This document shows positions 17,893 to 27,320 of a stretch of DNA of 64,000 nt, in pieces. The stretch is from Spirochaetota bacterium (GTDB lineage: Bacteria; Spirochaetota; UBA12135; COTS27). Under the pieces are notes generated by a model, which was not told where the DNA came from, searched no databases, and was given only the letters and a program-made list of their open reading frames with translations. The stretch's first letter is position 1, and each line of letters begins with the position of its first letter. Made by a program: the position numbers and the translations under genes. The stretch lies in the NCBI GenBank assembly GCA_013426755.1, contig AP019861.1, forward strand, positions 889,638 through 953,637, read 5' to 3'.

Positions 17893-19743
17893 ATGGGATT
17901 GATTGATAGGGTAGCGGCGACTATTGTTCAGCTTGTGACACCGCGCCAACCGGGTGCTGTCCATATTATTAGGATTTCTGGTGCCGCTAGTACGGTATTT
18001 CTTGCCGCACATACAAAATTGAAATTTCCGCTCAAATCACGGTATTTCTACTATACAGCATTTAAGATACATTCATTGGCTGACCAAGGGACAAATACTG
18101 TTCAGACAAATAATCCTCCTGCTCCTACGCAGGCAATTTCTTCGTCACCACCGAATGAAAAGAAAGTTTTTACGGAGGACGCTTCCTCTTTTGTTATTGA
18201 CCGAATTTTATGTGTTTACTTTAAATCGCCTAAGTCTTATACAGGTGAAGATGTTGTTGAGCTTCATGTCCACGGATCGTTACTTATTGTTGATCAGATC
18301 TTAAATTGTGCTTTACGTGAAAATATTCTGTTAGCCGAGCGCGGGGAATTCACGTATCGTGCTTTTTTAAACGGAAAACTTACTTTAGAACAGGCTGAAG
18401 CCACACATGCACTTATCGCTGCGCGTAGTGATTACACGCGCGCCAACGCGCTGAGTATTCTAGAACAGAAAGTATCTCTACGGTTTCAGACGATCCAGCA
18501 GACCCTTCTTAAAATGCTAGCTAAATTAGAGAGCACGATAGAATTTCCTGAAGAAGACATTCCTGAATTAGACGACTCTAAAGACGACCTTTACCGTTCT
18601 TATGACAAAGACCTCAGAAAGCTTAAAAGTTATTTTGGTCGCATCCTTACCAATTATCAAACGGGTAGGAAATTAGAAGCGGGTATTAAGGTCGCCATCA
18701 TTGGCCCTCCCAATGTCGGTAAGTCTACTCTTATAAACGCACTTCTTAAAGAAGAGCGAGCATTGGTCTCTTCAATTGCCGGAACGACACGTGATTATAT
18801 CGAGGCGACCATTGTTATAAATGGCGTTCGTTTTGTTCTCATCGATACCGCAGGACTTCGCGTGTCAGAGGATGCTATCGAGCAAGCAGGTATGACTAAA
18901 ACACTAGAACGCGTAGCTACTGCGGATATTGTAGTCGTACTACTTGCATTGACTGCTGGGACGCGTGAAGAAAACTTAGAAACTATCACGAATACGATTA
19001 ATAACTTAGCCAGTTTTATTCCACTTTCAGAGCGAGCCGCAACCATAGTGCCTGAGCAGAGCAATTCAATCAAACAACCTAAAGATCATTTCCCTGCCTT
19101 CGCATATCCCAATCAAGCCACTTCCAATCAAATTAGCTTACCCGCAACCCATTCTACCTATAGTACCCATTCTACCCATAGTACCCATAGGCTAGTGTTG
19201 TTTTATCTCAATAAAAGTGATAATATACCAGCAGCGGATCATGATTTTTTTAGAAAGGAGTTTATGAAAAAAAATACGAATGATAATTCAGTTCAAGTCA
19301 AAGGAATGTACCCAAGTGAATTGAAGCTCAAAGGACTATTCTCTCTTAAAAATGCAAAAACTCCCGCTGTAGACCAGGTGTACGCTGATCTTACTTCTTA
19401 TCTAAGGCGGTTTCAATTTGATTTTGATTCTAACGGGTCACAATGTCCTGATCCGCATTATTCACAAACGCACCAGCATTCAGAAACCCATAATTCGGGA
19501 ATCTCTGTATTAGAGTTCGAAGAAGATTCCATTGCCTTACTCAATGTCCGTCAAGCAAAGCTAGCTGAGAATATTATTGAGGCTTTAGATCACATGTTAC
19601 AATTGGTACATTCAAATGAAAGCGAAGAGGTGCTGGCAGAGGAATTTCGTCTTCTGAGTGGTCATTTCTCCGAACTCAATCTTGCTATCGATCACGATAA
19701 GATCTATGACACTCTTTTTGCTGAGTTTTGTATTGGAAAGTAA
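17893..19743 (+). CDS. mnmE: tRNA modification GTPase MnmE
   Basis: With MnmG it installs the carboxymethylaminomethyl group at C5 of wobble uridine (U34) in tRNAs for split codon boxes. The N-terminal folate-binding domain is seen in IVQLVTPRQPGAVHIIRISG, the helical part in RGEFTYRAFLNGKLTLEQAEA, and the G domain in GPPNVGKSTL (P-loop), GTTRDYIEA (G2) and IDTAGLR (G3). The C-terminus ends FCIGK, giving the catalytic Cys. It is 616 residues against about 455 usual. One insert follows the first strands (residues 60-90) and a larger one sits inside the G domain after G3 (about 380-435), with a (S/T)THSTHSTH repeat. The NKSD motif (LNKSDN) is retained after the insert. I use the ATG at 17893. 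Confidence 0.93.
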   Translation: MGLIDRVAATIVQLVTPRQPGAVHIIRISGAASTVFLAAHTKLKFPLKSRYFYYTAFKIHSLADQGTNTVQTNNPPAPTQAISSSPPNEKKVFTEDASSFVIDRILCVYFKSPKSYTGEDVVELHVHGSLLIVDQILNCALRENILLAERGEFTYRAFLNGKLTLEQAEATHALIAARSDYTRANALSILEQKVSLRFQTIQQTLLKMLAKLESTIEFPEEDIPELDDSKDDLYRSYDKDLRKLKSYFGRILTNYQTGRKLEAGIKVAIIGPPNVGKSTLINALLKEERALVSSIAGTTRDYIEATIVINGVRFVLIDTAGLRVSEDAIEQAGMTKTLERVATADIVVVLLALTAGTREENLETITNTINNLASFIPLSERAATIVPEQSNSIKQPKDHFPAFAYPNQATSNQISLPATHSTYSTHSTHSTHRLVLFYLNKSDNIPAADHDFFRKEFMKKNTNDNSVQVKGMYPSELKLKGLFSLKNAKTPAVDQVYADLTSYLRRFQFDFDSNGSQCPDPHYSQTHQHSETHNSGISVLEFEEDSIALLNVRQAKLAENIIEALDHMLQLVHSNESEEVLAEEFRLLSGHFSELNLAIDHDKIYDTLFAEFCIGK

Positions 19744-19941
19744 ACGGTTATTTTTATAGAAAGTAATTTTTTCCAAGAAGTAGCGGTATTATTAGAGGTA
19801 GCAGTCTATTAATTCTGAGGAGTAATGATACGAGTAATGATATATTAAAGAAATGATGATGTATTAAGAATGTTAAATTTTAAGAATATCAGATTTAAGT
19901 TCAATTTTTTATAAACATTAAATAATGATGAGGAATCGCAA

Positions 19942-20457
19942 ATGATGATGGGAATACTAAGTTCTAAGTGGTTCTTAATAATATTAGCTATTGTTTTGAT
20001 AGCAATTGTTTTAATCTTTACAGGCAAAAAGTCTGTGAGAGCAGAAGTGTCAATTGAGTCCCCTAGGGAAGATGTTTGGAATGTTCTAACGGATGTATCT
20101 ACAATTAAAGAATGGAATAAAGTTCTCATTCCAATCGAAGGTGAAATCAAGACAGGCAATACGATTAAATATGAATTTTACCAAGAAGAAGAAGACAGCA
20201 AACCCGCCGTAACAAGTGCGAAAGTTAAGCAGTTTATTCCTTTAGAACTGATAAACCAGACTGGAGGCATCCCTGGTATTATAACCTTCAATCATAGCTA
20301 TATATTAACACAAAAAGAAAATATGACCACAGTGAGTATATATGAAAAATATACTGGAATTATGGTTAATTTCTGGAATCCTACACCTGTGAAAAATGCT
20401 TATGAAAGGTTATTAATATCGCTAAAAGAAAGAGTGATAGAACTTAGAAAAAATTAA
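19942..20457 (+). CDS. Membrane-anchored SRPBCC (START-like) protein
   Basis: A 171-residue protein with one N-terminal transmembrane segment (WFLIILAIVLIAIVLIFTG, about residues 10-28). A polyketide-cyclase/START-like SRPBCC domain follows: VSIESPREDVWNVLTDVSTIKEWNKVLIPIEGEIKTGNTIKYEF is the standard first helix-grip strand pattern, and a C-terminal helix (NAYERLLISLKERVIELRK) closes the fold. SRPBCC domains bind hydrophobic or ring-shaped ligands. No catalytic residues can be assigned. The orientation of the domain across the membrane is not clear. It lies between mnmE and an ATPase/TOPRIM-like pair, and a similar leader precedes it and that pair, so it may belong to that module. The ligand is unknown. 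Confidence 0.78.
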   Translation: MMMGILSSKWFLIILAIVLIAIVLIFTGKKSVRAEVSIESPREDVWNVLTDVSTIKEWNKVLIPIEGEIKTGNTIKYEFYQEEEDSKPAVTSAKVKQFIPLELINQTGGIPGIITFNHSYILTQKENMTTVSIYEKYTGIMVNFWNPTPVKNAYERLLISLKERVIELRKN

Positions 20458-20727
20458 AGATCGATTACAATTAAAGACCCATTACACAGTTACACAACTG
20501 CACAGTTACACAATTACACAATTACAATATATAAGTTCTATTCACAATCAATATAAGTTCCACTCACAACAACACTATTTACAATATAAAAAATGATGCA
20601 GGTTGTATTAATGGTTCGTCATCCGCTGAACTCAGGGTTTGTCAGACTCATAAATCATTGAAAACAAACGCTTTATAGAAGAATCGCTTTATAGAGCACT
20701 GCTATTTTCTGTGTTGGAGAATAAAGG
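20458..20727. other. Repeat-rich spacer without a gene
   Basis: It begins with short repeats of CACAGTTACACAA/CACAATTACACAA (about 20484-20525) and ATATAAGTTC(C/T)A(C/T)TCACAA (about 20529-20570). The rest is plain AT-rich sequence before the second leader copy. I see no ORF with support. Confidence 0.5.
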
Positions 20728-20876
20728 GTTTTTTATAGAAAGCAATTTTTTTTGAGAAACAGTGTCTGAGAAGCAGTGGTATTTCTGAGAAATAGTGGTG
20801 TATTAAAATGGTGGTATATTAAGAATGGCAGATTTAAGTTAAATTTTTATTAATATTCTTAGGAACGAGGGTAATC

Positions 20877-22064
20877 ATGAAAATTGAATACATAAGACTG
20901 AAAAACTTTAAGGCATTTAAAGATGTAGAAATGGAAGATATTCCTGATTTTTGTGTATTGGTGGGTGCCAATGGGACAGGGAAGACTACACTTTTTCAAG
21001 TTTTTAATTTTCTAAAAGATGCTCTGGAATCCAGTGTTGATACAGCACTAAGAAAGTTAGGAGGTTCACGTAAATTTAAAGAAGTTAGGAGTAGGAACAC
21101 GAAAGGTGCTATTGAAATTGAATTAAGATATAAAACAAAACCAGGCAGCACCAATTCTAAAAATCCACTTATTCATTACTTTCTCAAGATCAATGAAGAA
21201 AATGATAGTGCCTATGTTGAGAAGGAATACCTGTCATATCCGCATCCTAGTCGTAAAGGTAAGTCAGGAAGATATTGGAGATATATTGATTTCTCAAAAG
21301 GAAAAGGCAGAATTGTTGTGAGTCAAAAGACGAAAACTAGACAAAAACGTACATTTAACAAGGATTATCTGGCATTGAATGGATTAGCAATTGACGGACG
21401 TTATAAAAAGGTACAACCATTAGTTAAGTTTATTAAAAATTTTCATGTCTCGGATATCCGAATAGACAAAGCACGGTCTGATTCATATGATAATGAAGAA
21501 GAACTTTCTCCTACTGGAGATAATCTCGCTGGGGTTATTGGATTTCTTCATGATAAGCATAAAGATGTTCTTAAAAAAATCATTAGTATTTTAGAAGAAT
21601 GTATTAGTCATCTTGATAAAGTGAACGTGAAAGAAAACAAAATAGATGGCAGTATTGCACTTGAGTTTAAAGAAAAGCGGTTTCAAAAACCATTTCTAGC
21701 TAAATTTGTATCAGAGGGCACGATTAAATTACTCGCCTACCTAGTGCTACTATACACTCCTCATCGTTATCCGCTTATCTGTGTCGAGGAGCCGGAAAAT
21801 CAAATATACCCTAAATTTGTGCAGGATCTAGCAGAAGAATTCCGCTTTTATACAGAAAGCGAGAGTGGCGGACAGGTCTTTGTAACTACGCATTCACCTG
21901 AGTTTTTGAATGCAGTTGAGATCGAAGAAGCTTTTTATTTAGAAAAAAAATGGGGTTATACAACTGTTCAGAATCTTTCAAAAAATAAGCAAGTAAAAGA
22001 ACAGGGGGACAATGATGCTAAATTAGGGGAACTATGGAACGAGGGTTTTTTTGGACAGTTATAG
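20877..22064 (+). CDS. SMC/RecF-like AAA ATPase (AAA_21/COG4637-type), module 1
   Basis: First gene of a two-gene module. The 395-residue protein opens IEYIRLKNFKAFKDVEME, typical of RecF/OLD-like ATPases. Walker A is GANGTGKTT (G30, K36). The ABC-like signature is VSEGTIKLLAYLVLL. Walker B is PLICVEEPENQIYP with the catalytic Glu pair, and the H-loop is FVTTHSPEFL. There is no C-terminal TOPRIM domain in the same chain, unlike OLD. Instead the next gene encodes a separate TOPRIM-like protein 64 bp downstream. It is clearly paralogous to the ATPase at 27395: the first 40 residues are nearly superimposable and Walker A falls at the same position. A defence role is inferred from this architecture. 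Confidence 0.85.
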   Translation: MKIEYIRLKNFKAFKDVEMEDIPDFCVLVGANGTGKTTLFQVFNFLKDALESSVDTALRKLGGSRKFKEVRSRNTKGAIEIELRYKTKPGSTNSKNPLIHYFLKINEENDSAYVEKEYLSYPHPSRKGKSGRYWRYIDFSKGKGRIVVSQKTKTRQKRTFNKDYLALNGLAIDGRYKKVQPLVKFIKNFHVSDIRIDKARSDSYDNEEELSPTGDNLAGVIGFLHDKHKDVLKKIISILEECISHLDKVNVKENKIDGSIALEFKEKRFQKPFLAKFVSEGTIKLLAYLVLLYTPHRYPLICVEEPENQIYPKFVQDLAEEFRFYTESESGGQVFVTTHSPEFLNAVEIEEAFYLEKKWGYTTVQNLSKNKQVKEQGDNDAKLGELWNEGFFGQL

Positions 22065-22128
22065 TTTAAAACTAAGTAAATTTAAGAAAAATTACCGCTA
22101 ATTATACTGATAAAAAAAGGGCCTACTC

Positions 22129-22707
22129 ATGAGTAAAAAATTAGTATGTTTTGTCGAAGGAGCGTCTGATCAAAAATTTTTGAAGATCTTAATAAAGAAC
22201 ATTAAAGGCAAAAGTAATAAAAAAACAAAAATTGACTGCCTAAGTTTAGGAAGTTATGGCAAATTAAAAAGCAAAATTAAGAAACGTATTCAAAATATGC
22301 AGAGTTCAGATAACAATTTTTTAATAATGATAGACCAAGATAAATCTGACTGCAGGGAAAGAAAGAATGAAATAAGTCAAGAAGTTAAAATCGACAAGAA
22401 TAAAAGAGCTACCAAAGTAAAAATACGAGTTGCTTGCCGTCAGTTAGAGAGTTTTTATTTAGGTGATCTAAATGCTGTAAAAGAAGGATTAAATATCCGA
22501 AGTAAAAAACTTTTACAAAGAAAAACTAAAAAGCCGTTTAGTAATCCTGATGATATTACAAATCCGCTAGAAGAACTTAAAAAATTAACGGGTAGTAAAA
22601 GCAAGAATATACTTTCAAAAGCGATTACTCCTTATCTAAAAATAGATGGAACAAATAAATCTCATAGTTTTAACGTATTAGTAACAGCAATAGAACATCT
22701 CTTATAA
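22129..22707 (+). CDS. DUF4276-like, TOPRIM-like protein, module 1
   Basis: Partner of the preceding ATPase. The 192-residue protein begins KLVCFVEGASDQKFL, giving the acidic residue (E10) expected after the first TOPRIM strand. IMIDQDKSDC provides the D-x-D pair (D69, D71). The family hallmark VKIRVACRQLESFYLGDLNAV (about 98-118) matches the DUF4276 pattern 'R-x-A-x-R-E-(L/I)-E-x-W/F-x-L-G-D'. TOPRIM proteins use these acids to bind Mg2+ in nucleases or topoisomerase/primase folds. Nuclease activity is therefore plausible but not shown. It lies between mnmE and mnmG on the same strand. The paralogue is at 28789. Confidence 0.78.
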   Translation: MSKKLVCFVEGASDQKFLKILIKNIKGKSNKKTKIDCLSLGSYGKLKSKIKKRIQNMQSSDNNFLIMIDQDKSDCRERKNEISQEVKIDKNKRATKVKIRVACRQLESFYLGDLNAVKEGLNIRSKKLLQRKTKKPFSNPDDITNPLEELKKLTGSKSKNILSKAITPYLKIDGTNKSHSFNVLVTAIEHLL

Positions 22708-22737
22708 GAGTCAATATCATTTCAATGATAGGTAAGC

Positions 22738-22845
22738 ATGACGTATAGATTTGAGACATTGACACCCAATCCGGTGTGGAGTTTTAAGGAGTATTCGCCT
22801 AAGGAGACGTCTCGTATATTACACATGGTTATTACACCTACCTAA
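22738..22845 (+). CDS. Small ORF of 35 codons, possible decayed gene start
   Basis: ATG to TAA, 35 residues, beginning MTYRFETLTPNPVWSFKEYS. I recognise no family. Its first codons (ATGACGTATAGATTTGA) closely resemble the true mnmG start at 22885 (ATGACGTATCAATTTGA), which suggests a local duplication of the mnmG start followed by divergence. It could equally be a remnant of a gene lost when the ATPase/TOPRIM pair arrived. Whether it is translated cannot be judged. Confidence 0.3.
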   Translation: MTYRFETLTPNPVWSFKEYSPKETSRILHMVITPT

Positions 22846-22884
22846 TTAAATAAGCGAGAGTGCTAGAGATAAAAATAACCTACG

Positions 22885-24897
22885 ATGACGTATCAATTTG
22901 ACATTATTGTGATAGGCGCTGGGCATGCGGGCTTAGAGGCGGCGCTTGCGGCGGCGCGATTGGGACAAAAAACAGCCCTCATTACGATCAATACCGACCA
23001 TATTGTCTATATATCGTGCAATCCATCGATTGGAGGACTTGGGAAGAGTCATATTGTCAAAGAAATTTATGCCTTAGGTGGAGCAATGCCTATGTTAGCG
23101 GATAAATCGGCAGTGCAGTATAAGATTCTCAATAAATCTAAGGGAATGGCGGTATGGTCGTTGCGTGCTCAAATCGATAAATACTTGTACTCACAATATG
23201 CCAGTCAAGTAGCCCATTCGTGTCAAAATTTAGAGGTGATTCAAGATCGAATTACGGAATTGGTCATTGAAAAAGAGAATGGCGAACAAATTGTCAAGGG
23301 TGCGTTGGGTGAACGCGGCGCTTTGTATGAGGCAGGCGCAGTTATTTTAGCAACGGGTACGTTTCTGGGAGGAAAACTCTACATTGGCGATTACACGATG
23401 GAGGGAGGACGAATAGGAGAACTTAACGCATCAAAACTATCAGAAGCACTTAAAAAATTTGATTTTAAGCTCGATCGTCTTAAAACAGGAACACCCGCGC
23501 GAGTCCATAAAGACAGTATCGATTACGATAAATTGAAAGCCGAATGGGGTGATAAAGATGAAATACTGGCATTTACGAATGATTTCACACTCAATCAAAA
23601 TGAGAAATTGCCTTGTTATATCACGTATACAAATGAAGCGACGCATGAAATTATACGGAACAATAAGAATCGCTCTCCGCTCTATTCAAAGAAAATAGAA
23701 GGGATAGGCGCGCGTTATTGTCCGTCAATTGAAGATAAAGTCTTTCGATTTACGGATAAAATACGGCATCAATTGTATTTGGAGCCTGAGAGTCTGACAA
23801 CTAAAGAAGTTTACGTCAATGGGCTCTCTTCTAGTATGCCAGAAGACGTGCAGCATGAAATGATTCGAACCGTCCCTGGTCTGGAAGCGGTGAAAGTCAT
23901 TAAGCCTGCTTATGCGGTGGAATATGATTATATTGAGCCGACACATCTCAGGCATACATTGGAGAGTAAATTAGTAAAACGACTTTATTTTGCAGGACAG
24001 ATCAATGGTACCTCAGGTTATGAAGAGGCTGCTGGGCAGGGACTTATTGCTGGAATCAATGCAGCCCACCAATTGCTTGGTCGTGAAGCCTTTGTACTCA
24101 GTCGTTATGAAAGCTATATAGGAGTGATGATCGATGATCTTGTCCTTAAAGGTGTGGGTGAGCCGTATCGAATGTTTACTTCGCGGGCAGAACATCGACT
24201 TTCTTTGCGCTTAGACAATGCCGACATAAGACTGCTCGAAAAAGGGTTAGCGCTTGGTCTTATCGATATGAAGCGGCATGAAGATTTCAAGCGGCGTTCT
24301 GGAAACATTGTGAAATTAAAAAAATGGCTCACAGAGACTACGCTAGCCGAATCATTAGTGGTTCGTTATTATGGCGAGGTATCAATGCTTGATCGTAGGT
24401 TATCGTATTTATTTACGCGTGGTGATACGCCTTATAGCAGCCTTTTGCGTGATATTAGAATAGTTTTACTGCGGTTAGGTGAAAGCAATAAATTGCCTAC
24501 TAGTAGTTGTTTTAATGAAGAGCTAGTTAAGGTTGCAGAGCATGAAAAGCATGAGGGTGCAGGTGGTGATGATACTGAATTAGCGGTTGTCAACAAAATA
24601 GGAATTTTAGGAAATGATCTCATGACGGCTGTTTGTGATATTAAGTATAGCGGATATTTGAAGAAACAGGAAAAAGAATTGGCACGGCGTAAGAAATATT
24701 TAGACCGGGCAATTCCACATGATTTTGATTATACGACTGTTTCGAGTTTGAAACACGAAGCACGAGAAAAACTTATGTACATAAGACCACAGACACTGTT
24801 TGAAGCCTCACGAATACCCGGTGTGACGGCAAGTGATCTAGAAATTTTACTGTTTAGTCTTACCAGAAAGATGCATGCAAAATCAACTTCGTCATGA
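22885..24897 (+). CDS. mnmG: tRNA uridine 5-carboxymethylaminomethyl modification enzyme MnmG
   Basis: FAD-dependent partner of MnmE in U34 modification. The FAD motif is [21 protein letters not shown] at the N-terminus (GxGxxG type). [24 protein letters not shown] and [14 protein letters not shown] are classical GidA segments. LKTGTPARV and [20 protein letters not shown] follow. The C-terminal helical domain contains [25 protein letters not shown] and ends with [13 protein letters not shown] and [12 protein letters not shown]. At 670 residues it is about 40 longer than usual; an acidic, Gly/His-containing insert sits near residues 550-570. Start ATG at 22885 is set by the FAD motif. Confidence 0.96.
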   Translation: MTYQFDIIVIGAGHAGLEAALAAARLGQKTALITINTDHIVYISCNPSIGGLGKSHIVKEIYALGGAMPMLADKSAVQYKILNKSKGMAVWSLRAQIDKYLYSQYASQVAHSCQNLEVIQDRITELVIEKENGEQIVKGALGERGALYEAGAVILATGTFLGGKLYIGDYTMEGGRIGELNASKLSEALKKFDFKLDRLKTGTPARVHKDSIDYDKLKAEWGDKDEILAFTNDFTLNQNEKLPCYITYTNEATHEIIRNNKNRSPLYSKKIEGIGARYCPSIEDKVFRFTDKIRHQLYLEPESLTTKEVYVNGLSSSMPEDVQHEMIRTVPGLEAVKVIKPAYAVEYDYIEPTHLRHTLESKLVKRLYFAGQINGTSGYEEAAGQGLIAGINAAHQLLGREAFVLSRYESYIGVMIDDLVLKGVGEPYRMFTSRAEHRLSLRLDNADIRLLEKGLALGLIDMKRHEDFKRRSGNIVKLKKWLTETTLAESLVVRYYGEVSMLDRRLSYLFTRGDTPYSSLLRDIRIVLLRLGESNKLPTSSCFNEELVKVAEHEKHEGAGGDDTELAVVNKIGILGNDLMTAVCDIKYSGYLKKQEKELARRKKYLDRAIPHDFDYTTVSSLKHEAREKLMYIRPQTLFEASRIPGVTASDLEILLFSLTRKMHAKSTSS

Positions 24898-24959
24898 AGA
24901 AGCTAGATATTTCAATATACTAGGCTCAATACACTAGGCTATTAGGTGAGTAAGGTTAT

Positions 24960-25793
24960 ATGAATTATCTTAAGAATATCGAATTGATTACAACAGGGGA
25001 TGGTTCACATTCACTTTACGTTAAAGCACTTAAAGAATCGTACCATTCATATGCGGGTGCGTACTTTGAAGCTAGACATGTCTTTATTCGTGAAGGATTG
25101 TTCGTGCTGTTCAAGCAGTTGGCACGTAGCAATAAGAATGTTACGAGACCTTCCTTATCTGATCGGTTTGTTGTGAAAGAAGACAATGTCTATCGTTCTT
25201 CTTTTAAAGAGGGAGAAGTGATAAATGGCTTGGCGGCTAGTGAGAATGAACGTCCTTATCCTGAGATATTAGAAATAGGCTGGGGAACGGGACTTAATGC
25301 GATACTTAGTTTTGAGCAGGGACTGTTATATAATTGTAGAATGAGGTATACGGCATTAGAGCCGCACCCGCTTCCGCTTTTTTTGGTTGAGCGGCTCAAT
25401 TATCGTAAATTTTTAGATGCGCGTGTAAAAGATTATTTTTTAAAACTGCATGAATGTGCTTGGGAAGTGGAGTATGATTTAGGAGTAATAACTAATGATT
25501 CTAAATTTGTTAAACACAAAGTAACTTTAGAAAAATTTGTTCCTGAAAAGAATAAATACAATTTGGTCTATTTCGATGCTTTTGCTATTAGTAAACAACC
25601 TGACGTATGGACGTTAGCTAATTTTAAGAAATTGGCATTGATGATGAAACCGGGTGGAATCTTAGTATCATATGCATCGAATCGTATTTTTCAAAATCAC
25701 CTGATAGCAAGTGGTTTTGCGATCGAGAAGATTCCAGGCCCGGCTAAGGGACTGCAGAGAAAACGTGAAATGGTCCGTGCTAAGCGACTGTAA
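24960..25793 (+). CDS. mnmD: SAM-dependent tRNA methyltransferase, stand-alone MnmC1/MnmD-like
   Basis: A 277-residue enzyme of the Methyltransf_30 type, the domain that in MnmC performs the last step to mnm5U34. The SAM site is EILEIGWGTGLNAILSF. YNLVYFDAFAISKQPDVWTLANFKKLALMMKPGGILVSYASN is the catalytic region with its D-A-F motif, and IPGPAKGLQRKREMVRAKR is the typical C-terminus. There is no FAD oxidase half, so it acts like the stand-alone MnmD-type enzymes and would need nm5U as substrate. It starts about 60 bp after mnmG and shares the pathway, which makes the assignment strong. The specificity remains an inference. Confidence 0.85.
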   Translation: MNYLKNIELITTGDGSHSLYVKALKESYHSYAGAYFEARHVFIREGLFVLFKQLARSNKNVTRPSLSDRFVVKEDNVYRSSFKEGEVINGLAASENERPYPEILEIGWGTGLNAILSFEQGLLYNCRMRYTALEPHPLPLFLVERLNYRKFLDARVKDYFLKLHECAWEVEYDLGVITNDSKFVKHKVTLEKFVPEKNKYNLVYFDAFAISKQPDVWTLANFKKLALMMKPGGILVSYASNRIFQNHLIASGFAIEKIPGPAKGLQRKREMVRAKRL

Positions 25794-25819
25794 ATAGCCA
25801 ATGAATCAATGGTTATTTA
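25791..25819. terminator. Hairpin between convergent mnmD and mdh, containing both stop codons
   Basis: TAAATAGCCA (25791-25800) pairs with TGGTTATTTA (25810-25819) through a 9-nt loop, with a single G-U or A-C pair. The first TAA is the stop of mnmD; the complement of the last three bases is the stop of mdh. No long U-tract follows on either side, so termination may be weak. Confidence 0.6.
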
Positions 25820-26818
25820 CGGATTGATGAAATCTTTAGCTAGGTCTCGTTCTTGTACGAGTTCACGATGAGTGGCTTGAATTTTCTGGTGAGCGAATTC
25901 ATCGTGTGAGATGCCTGTTGCGACTTTCCATGAAGTTCCGTCACTGATAAGCGGGTATCCGAAGATCAGTTCATCATCAATGTCATAGCGTTCACTGGCT
26001 GCGGCAGTAAAAACAGCGGCAGAGAACCAGTCGTCTTCTGGTGTGGGTGTAGTTAGGGCTTTTAGGGTAGAAATCACAGCATTGGCGGCGGAAGCGGCAG
26101 AAGAAGCGCCGCGTGCGGCAATAATGCTGGCACCACGTTTTTGAACGGTGGTGATGAAATCATTTTTAAGCCATGTGTGATCAGTAATAGCAGTTGGAAT
26201 GGGTTGCTGCGTCTTGGCAATCAAGCCATTAAAGAAATCAGGAAACTGTGTACTGGAATGATTCCCCCAGATGCACACTTTACGAATATCACGACTGTGA
26301 ACATTGGCTTTAGCAGCGAGTTGTGAACGTGCTCTGCTTTGGTCGAGCATCGTCATAGCGAAGAAATTTTTGGGGTCTAAGCGAGGACAATTTTTGAGCG
26401 TAATGAGAGCATTTGTATTACAAGGGTTACCGACAACGCAAACTTTACAACTTTTATCAGCATTTTCGTTTAGGGCCTTGCCTTGAATGGTAAAAATACC
26501 GCCATTGATTTTGATGAGGTCGTTACGTTCCATGCCTGCTTTACGTGGGGCAGAACCGACAAGGAGCGCCCAATTCGTGTCTTTGAAGGCAATATTGGGG
26601 TCAGCGGTTGTGGTTATTGAGGCAAGGGTTGGAAAGGCACAGTCTTCTAATTCCATGCGAACGCCATTTAGGGCTGGCAAGGCGGGTTCAACTTCTAGGA
26701 GGTTTAGATGAATGGGAACGTCGGTGCCGAAGATTTCACCTGCGGCAATCCTAAAAATAAGCGCGTAGCCAATCTGTCCTGCTGCGCCTGTGACAGTAAT
26801 GGTGAGTGGTGATTTCAT
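25817..26818 (-). CDS. mdh: Malate dehydrogenase (NAD-dependent, type 2)
   Basis: Interconverts malate and oxaloacetate in the TCA cycle. The 333-residue protein has the Rossmann motif [24 protein letters not shown] and substrate-binding arginines in [23 protein letters not shown] is the family fingerprint. The catalytic His sits in [24 protein letters not shown] is typical of the cytosolic-type MDH group found in many bacteria and eukaryotic cytosol. The gene converges with mnmD, and their stop codons share one hairpin. Confidence 0.95.
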   Translation of the reverse strand: MKSPLTITVTGAAGQIGYALIFRIAAGEIFGTDVPIHLNLLEVEPALPALNGVRMELEDCAFPTLASITTTADPNIAFKDTNWALLVGSAPRKAGMERNDLIKINGGIFTIQGKALNENADKSCKVCVVGNPCNTNALITLKNCPRLDPKNFFAMTMLDQSRARSQLAAKANVHSRDIRKVCIWGNHSSTQFPDFFNGLIAKTQQPIPTAITDHTWLKNDFITTVQKRGASIIAARGASSAASAANAVISTLKALTTPTPEDDWFSAAVFTAAASERYDIDDELIFGYPLISDGTSWKVATGISHDEFAHQKIQATHRELVQERDLAKDFINP

Positions 26819-27242
26819 AACAATGGATTCCTTATGATGAACTTAAACAAACAATCAAAATTTAAATAAATAACAAAACCAGCGATGGCAATCCAATAAA
26901 CCTATAACAATAAAGCGAGTTTAAAGTAAACTTATGACAATCCAATAAACGATATGCAGATAAAAAGCATTGATAGAGTTCTAGTTAAGCTAGGTTTTGT
27001 CGGTTAAGCTAGGCAAATAGAGTAAGTAATGGCATATCTACTGTATTATTGTACGATAATTTTATGAATCGTACAATGATTTTATGACAGTGCGAATGAG
27101 ATTCCTTTAAAAAACCAACTCTTCTTGAATAAATAGTAACGTTTTACAATGTTATATCTATAATGAGCATAGTACTTATAATGAGCGTAGCACCTATCAT
27201 GAGCGTAGTATGTAAATTTATGCTGATAGTTGGTAGGTAATA
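26819..27242. other. mdh-module 2 spacer with degenerate repeats
   Basis: Contains repeated phrases such as GACAATCCAATAAAC/GGCAATCCAATAAAC, GGTTAAGCTAGG, ATTATTGTACGATAATTTTATGA, and a run of ATAATGAGC(A/G)TAG units (about 27160-27215). The last part (about 27160-27242) is a diverged copy of the leader of the ATPase gene further downstream (about 27325-27394). Confidence 0.5.
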
Positions 27243-27320
27243 GTGAAAATGAGGTCAATCGTAAAAATTAAATCATTGCAGATTAAGAATTTTAAGGTAT
27301 TTCTTGCATATTTTGAATAA
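27243..27320 (+). pseudogene. Stump of a third ATPase gene copy (5' end only)
   Basis: A GTG-started frame of 25 codons reads ...KIKSLQIKNFKVFLAYFE and stops. It matches the first residues of the intact ATPase 150 bp downstream (KIRSLEIKNFKVFKD). The sequence upstream of both copies is also similar (TTTATGCTGATAGTTGGTAGGT versus TTTATATTGATAGTTAGCGGTC). This is a truncated duplicate of the start of the module-2 ATPase gene. It is too short to function as an ATPase. Confidence 0.7.

Larger units (their letters stand above)
19750..20876. repeat. Diverged direct repeat of a leader region flanking the SRPBCC gene
   Basis: Sequence just after mnmE (about 19750-19930) reappears upstream of the first ATPase gene (about 20728-20870). 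Shared blocks in the same order include TTTTATAGAAAG(T/C)AATTTTTT, GAGAA(A/G)(C/T)AGT-like runs, TATTAAGAATG and CAGATTTAAGTT(C)AA(A)TTTTT. The copies are clearly diverged. The SRPBCC gene and the ATPase gene therefore begin behind related leaders. This feature spans both copies and the gene between them. Confidence 0.7.

Noticed and set aside
20877-22707. Naming the module a PARIS, Septu or Gabija system
   Set aside because: The ATPase type and the DUF4276-like partner do not match the AriB (DUF4435), PtuB (HNH) or GajB (UvrD-like) partners; only the general ATPase plus nuclease idea is shared.
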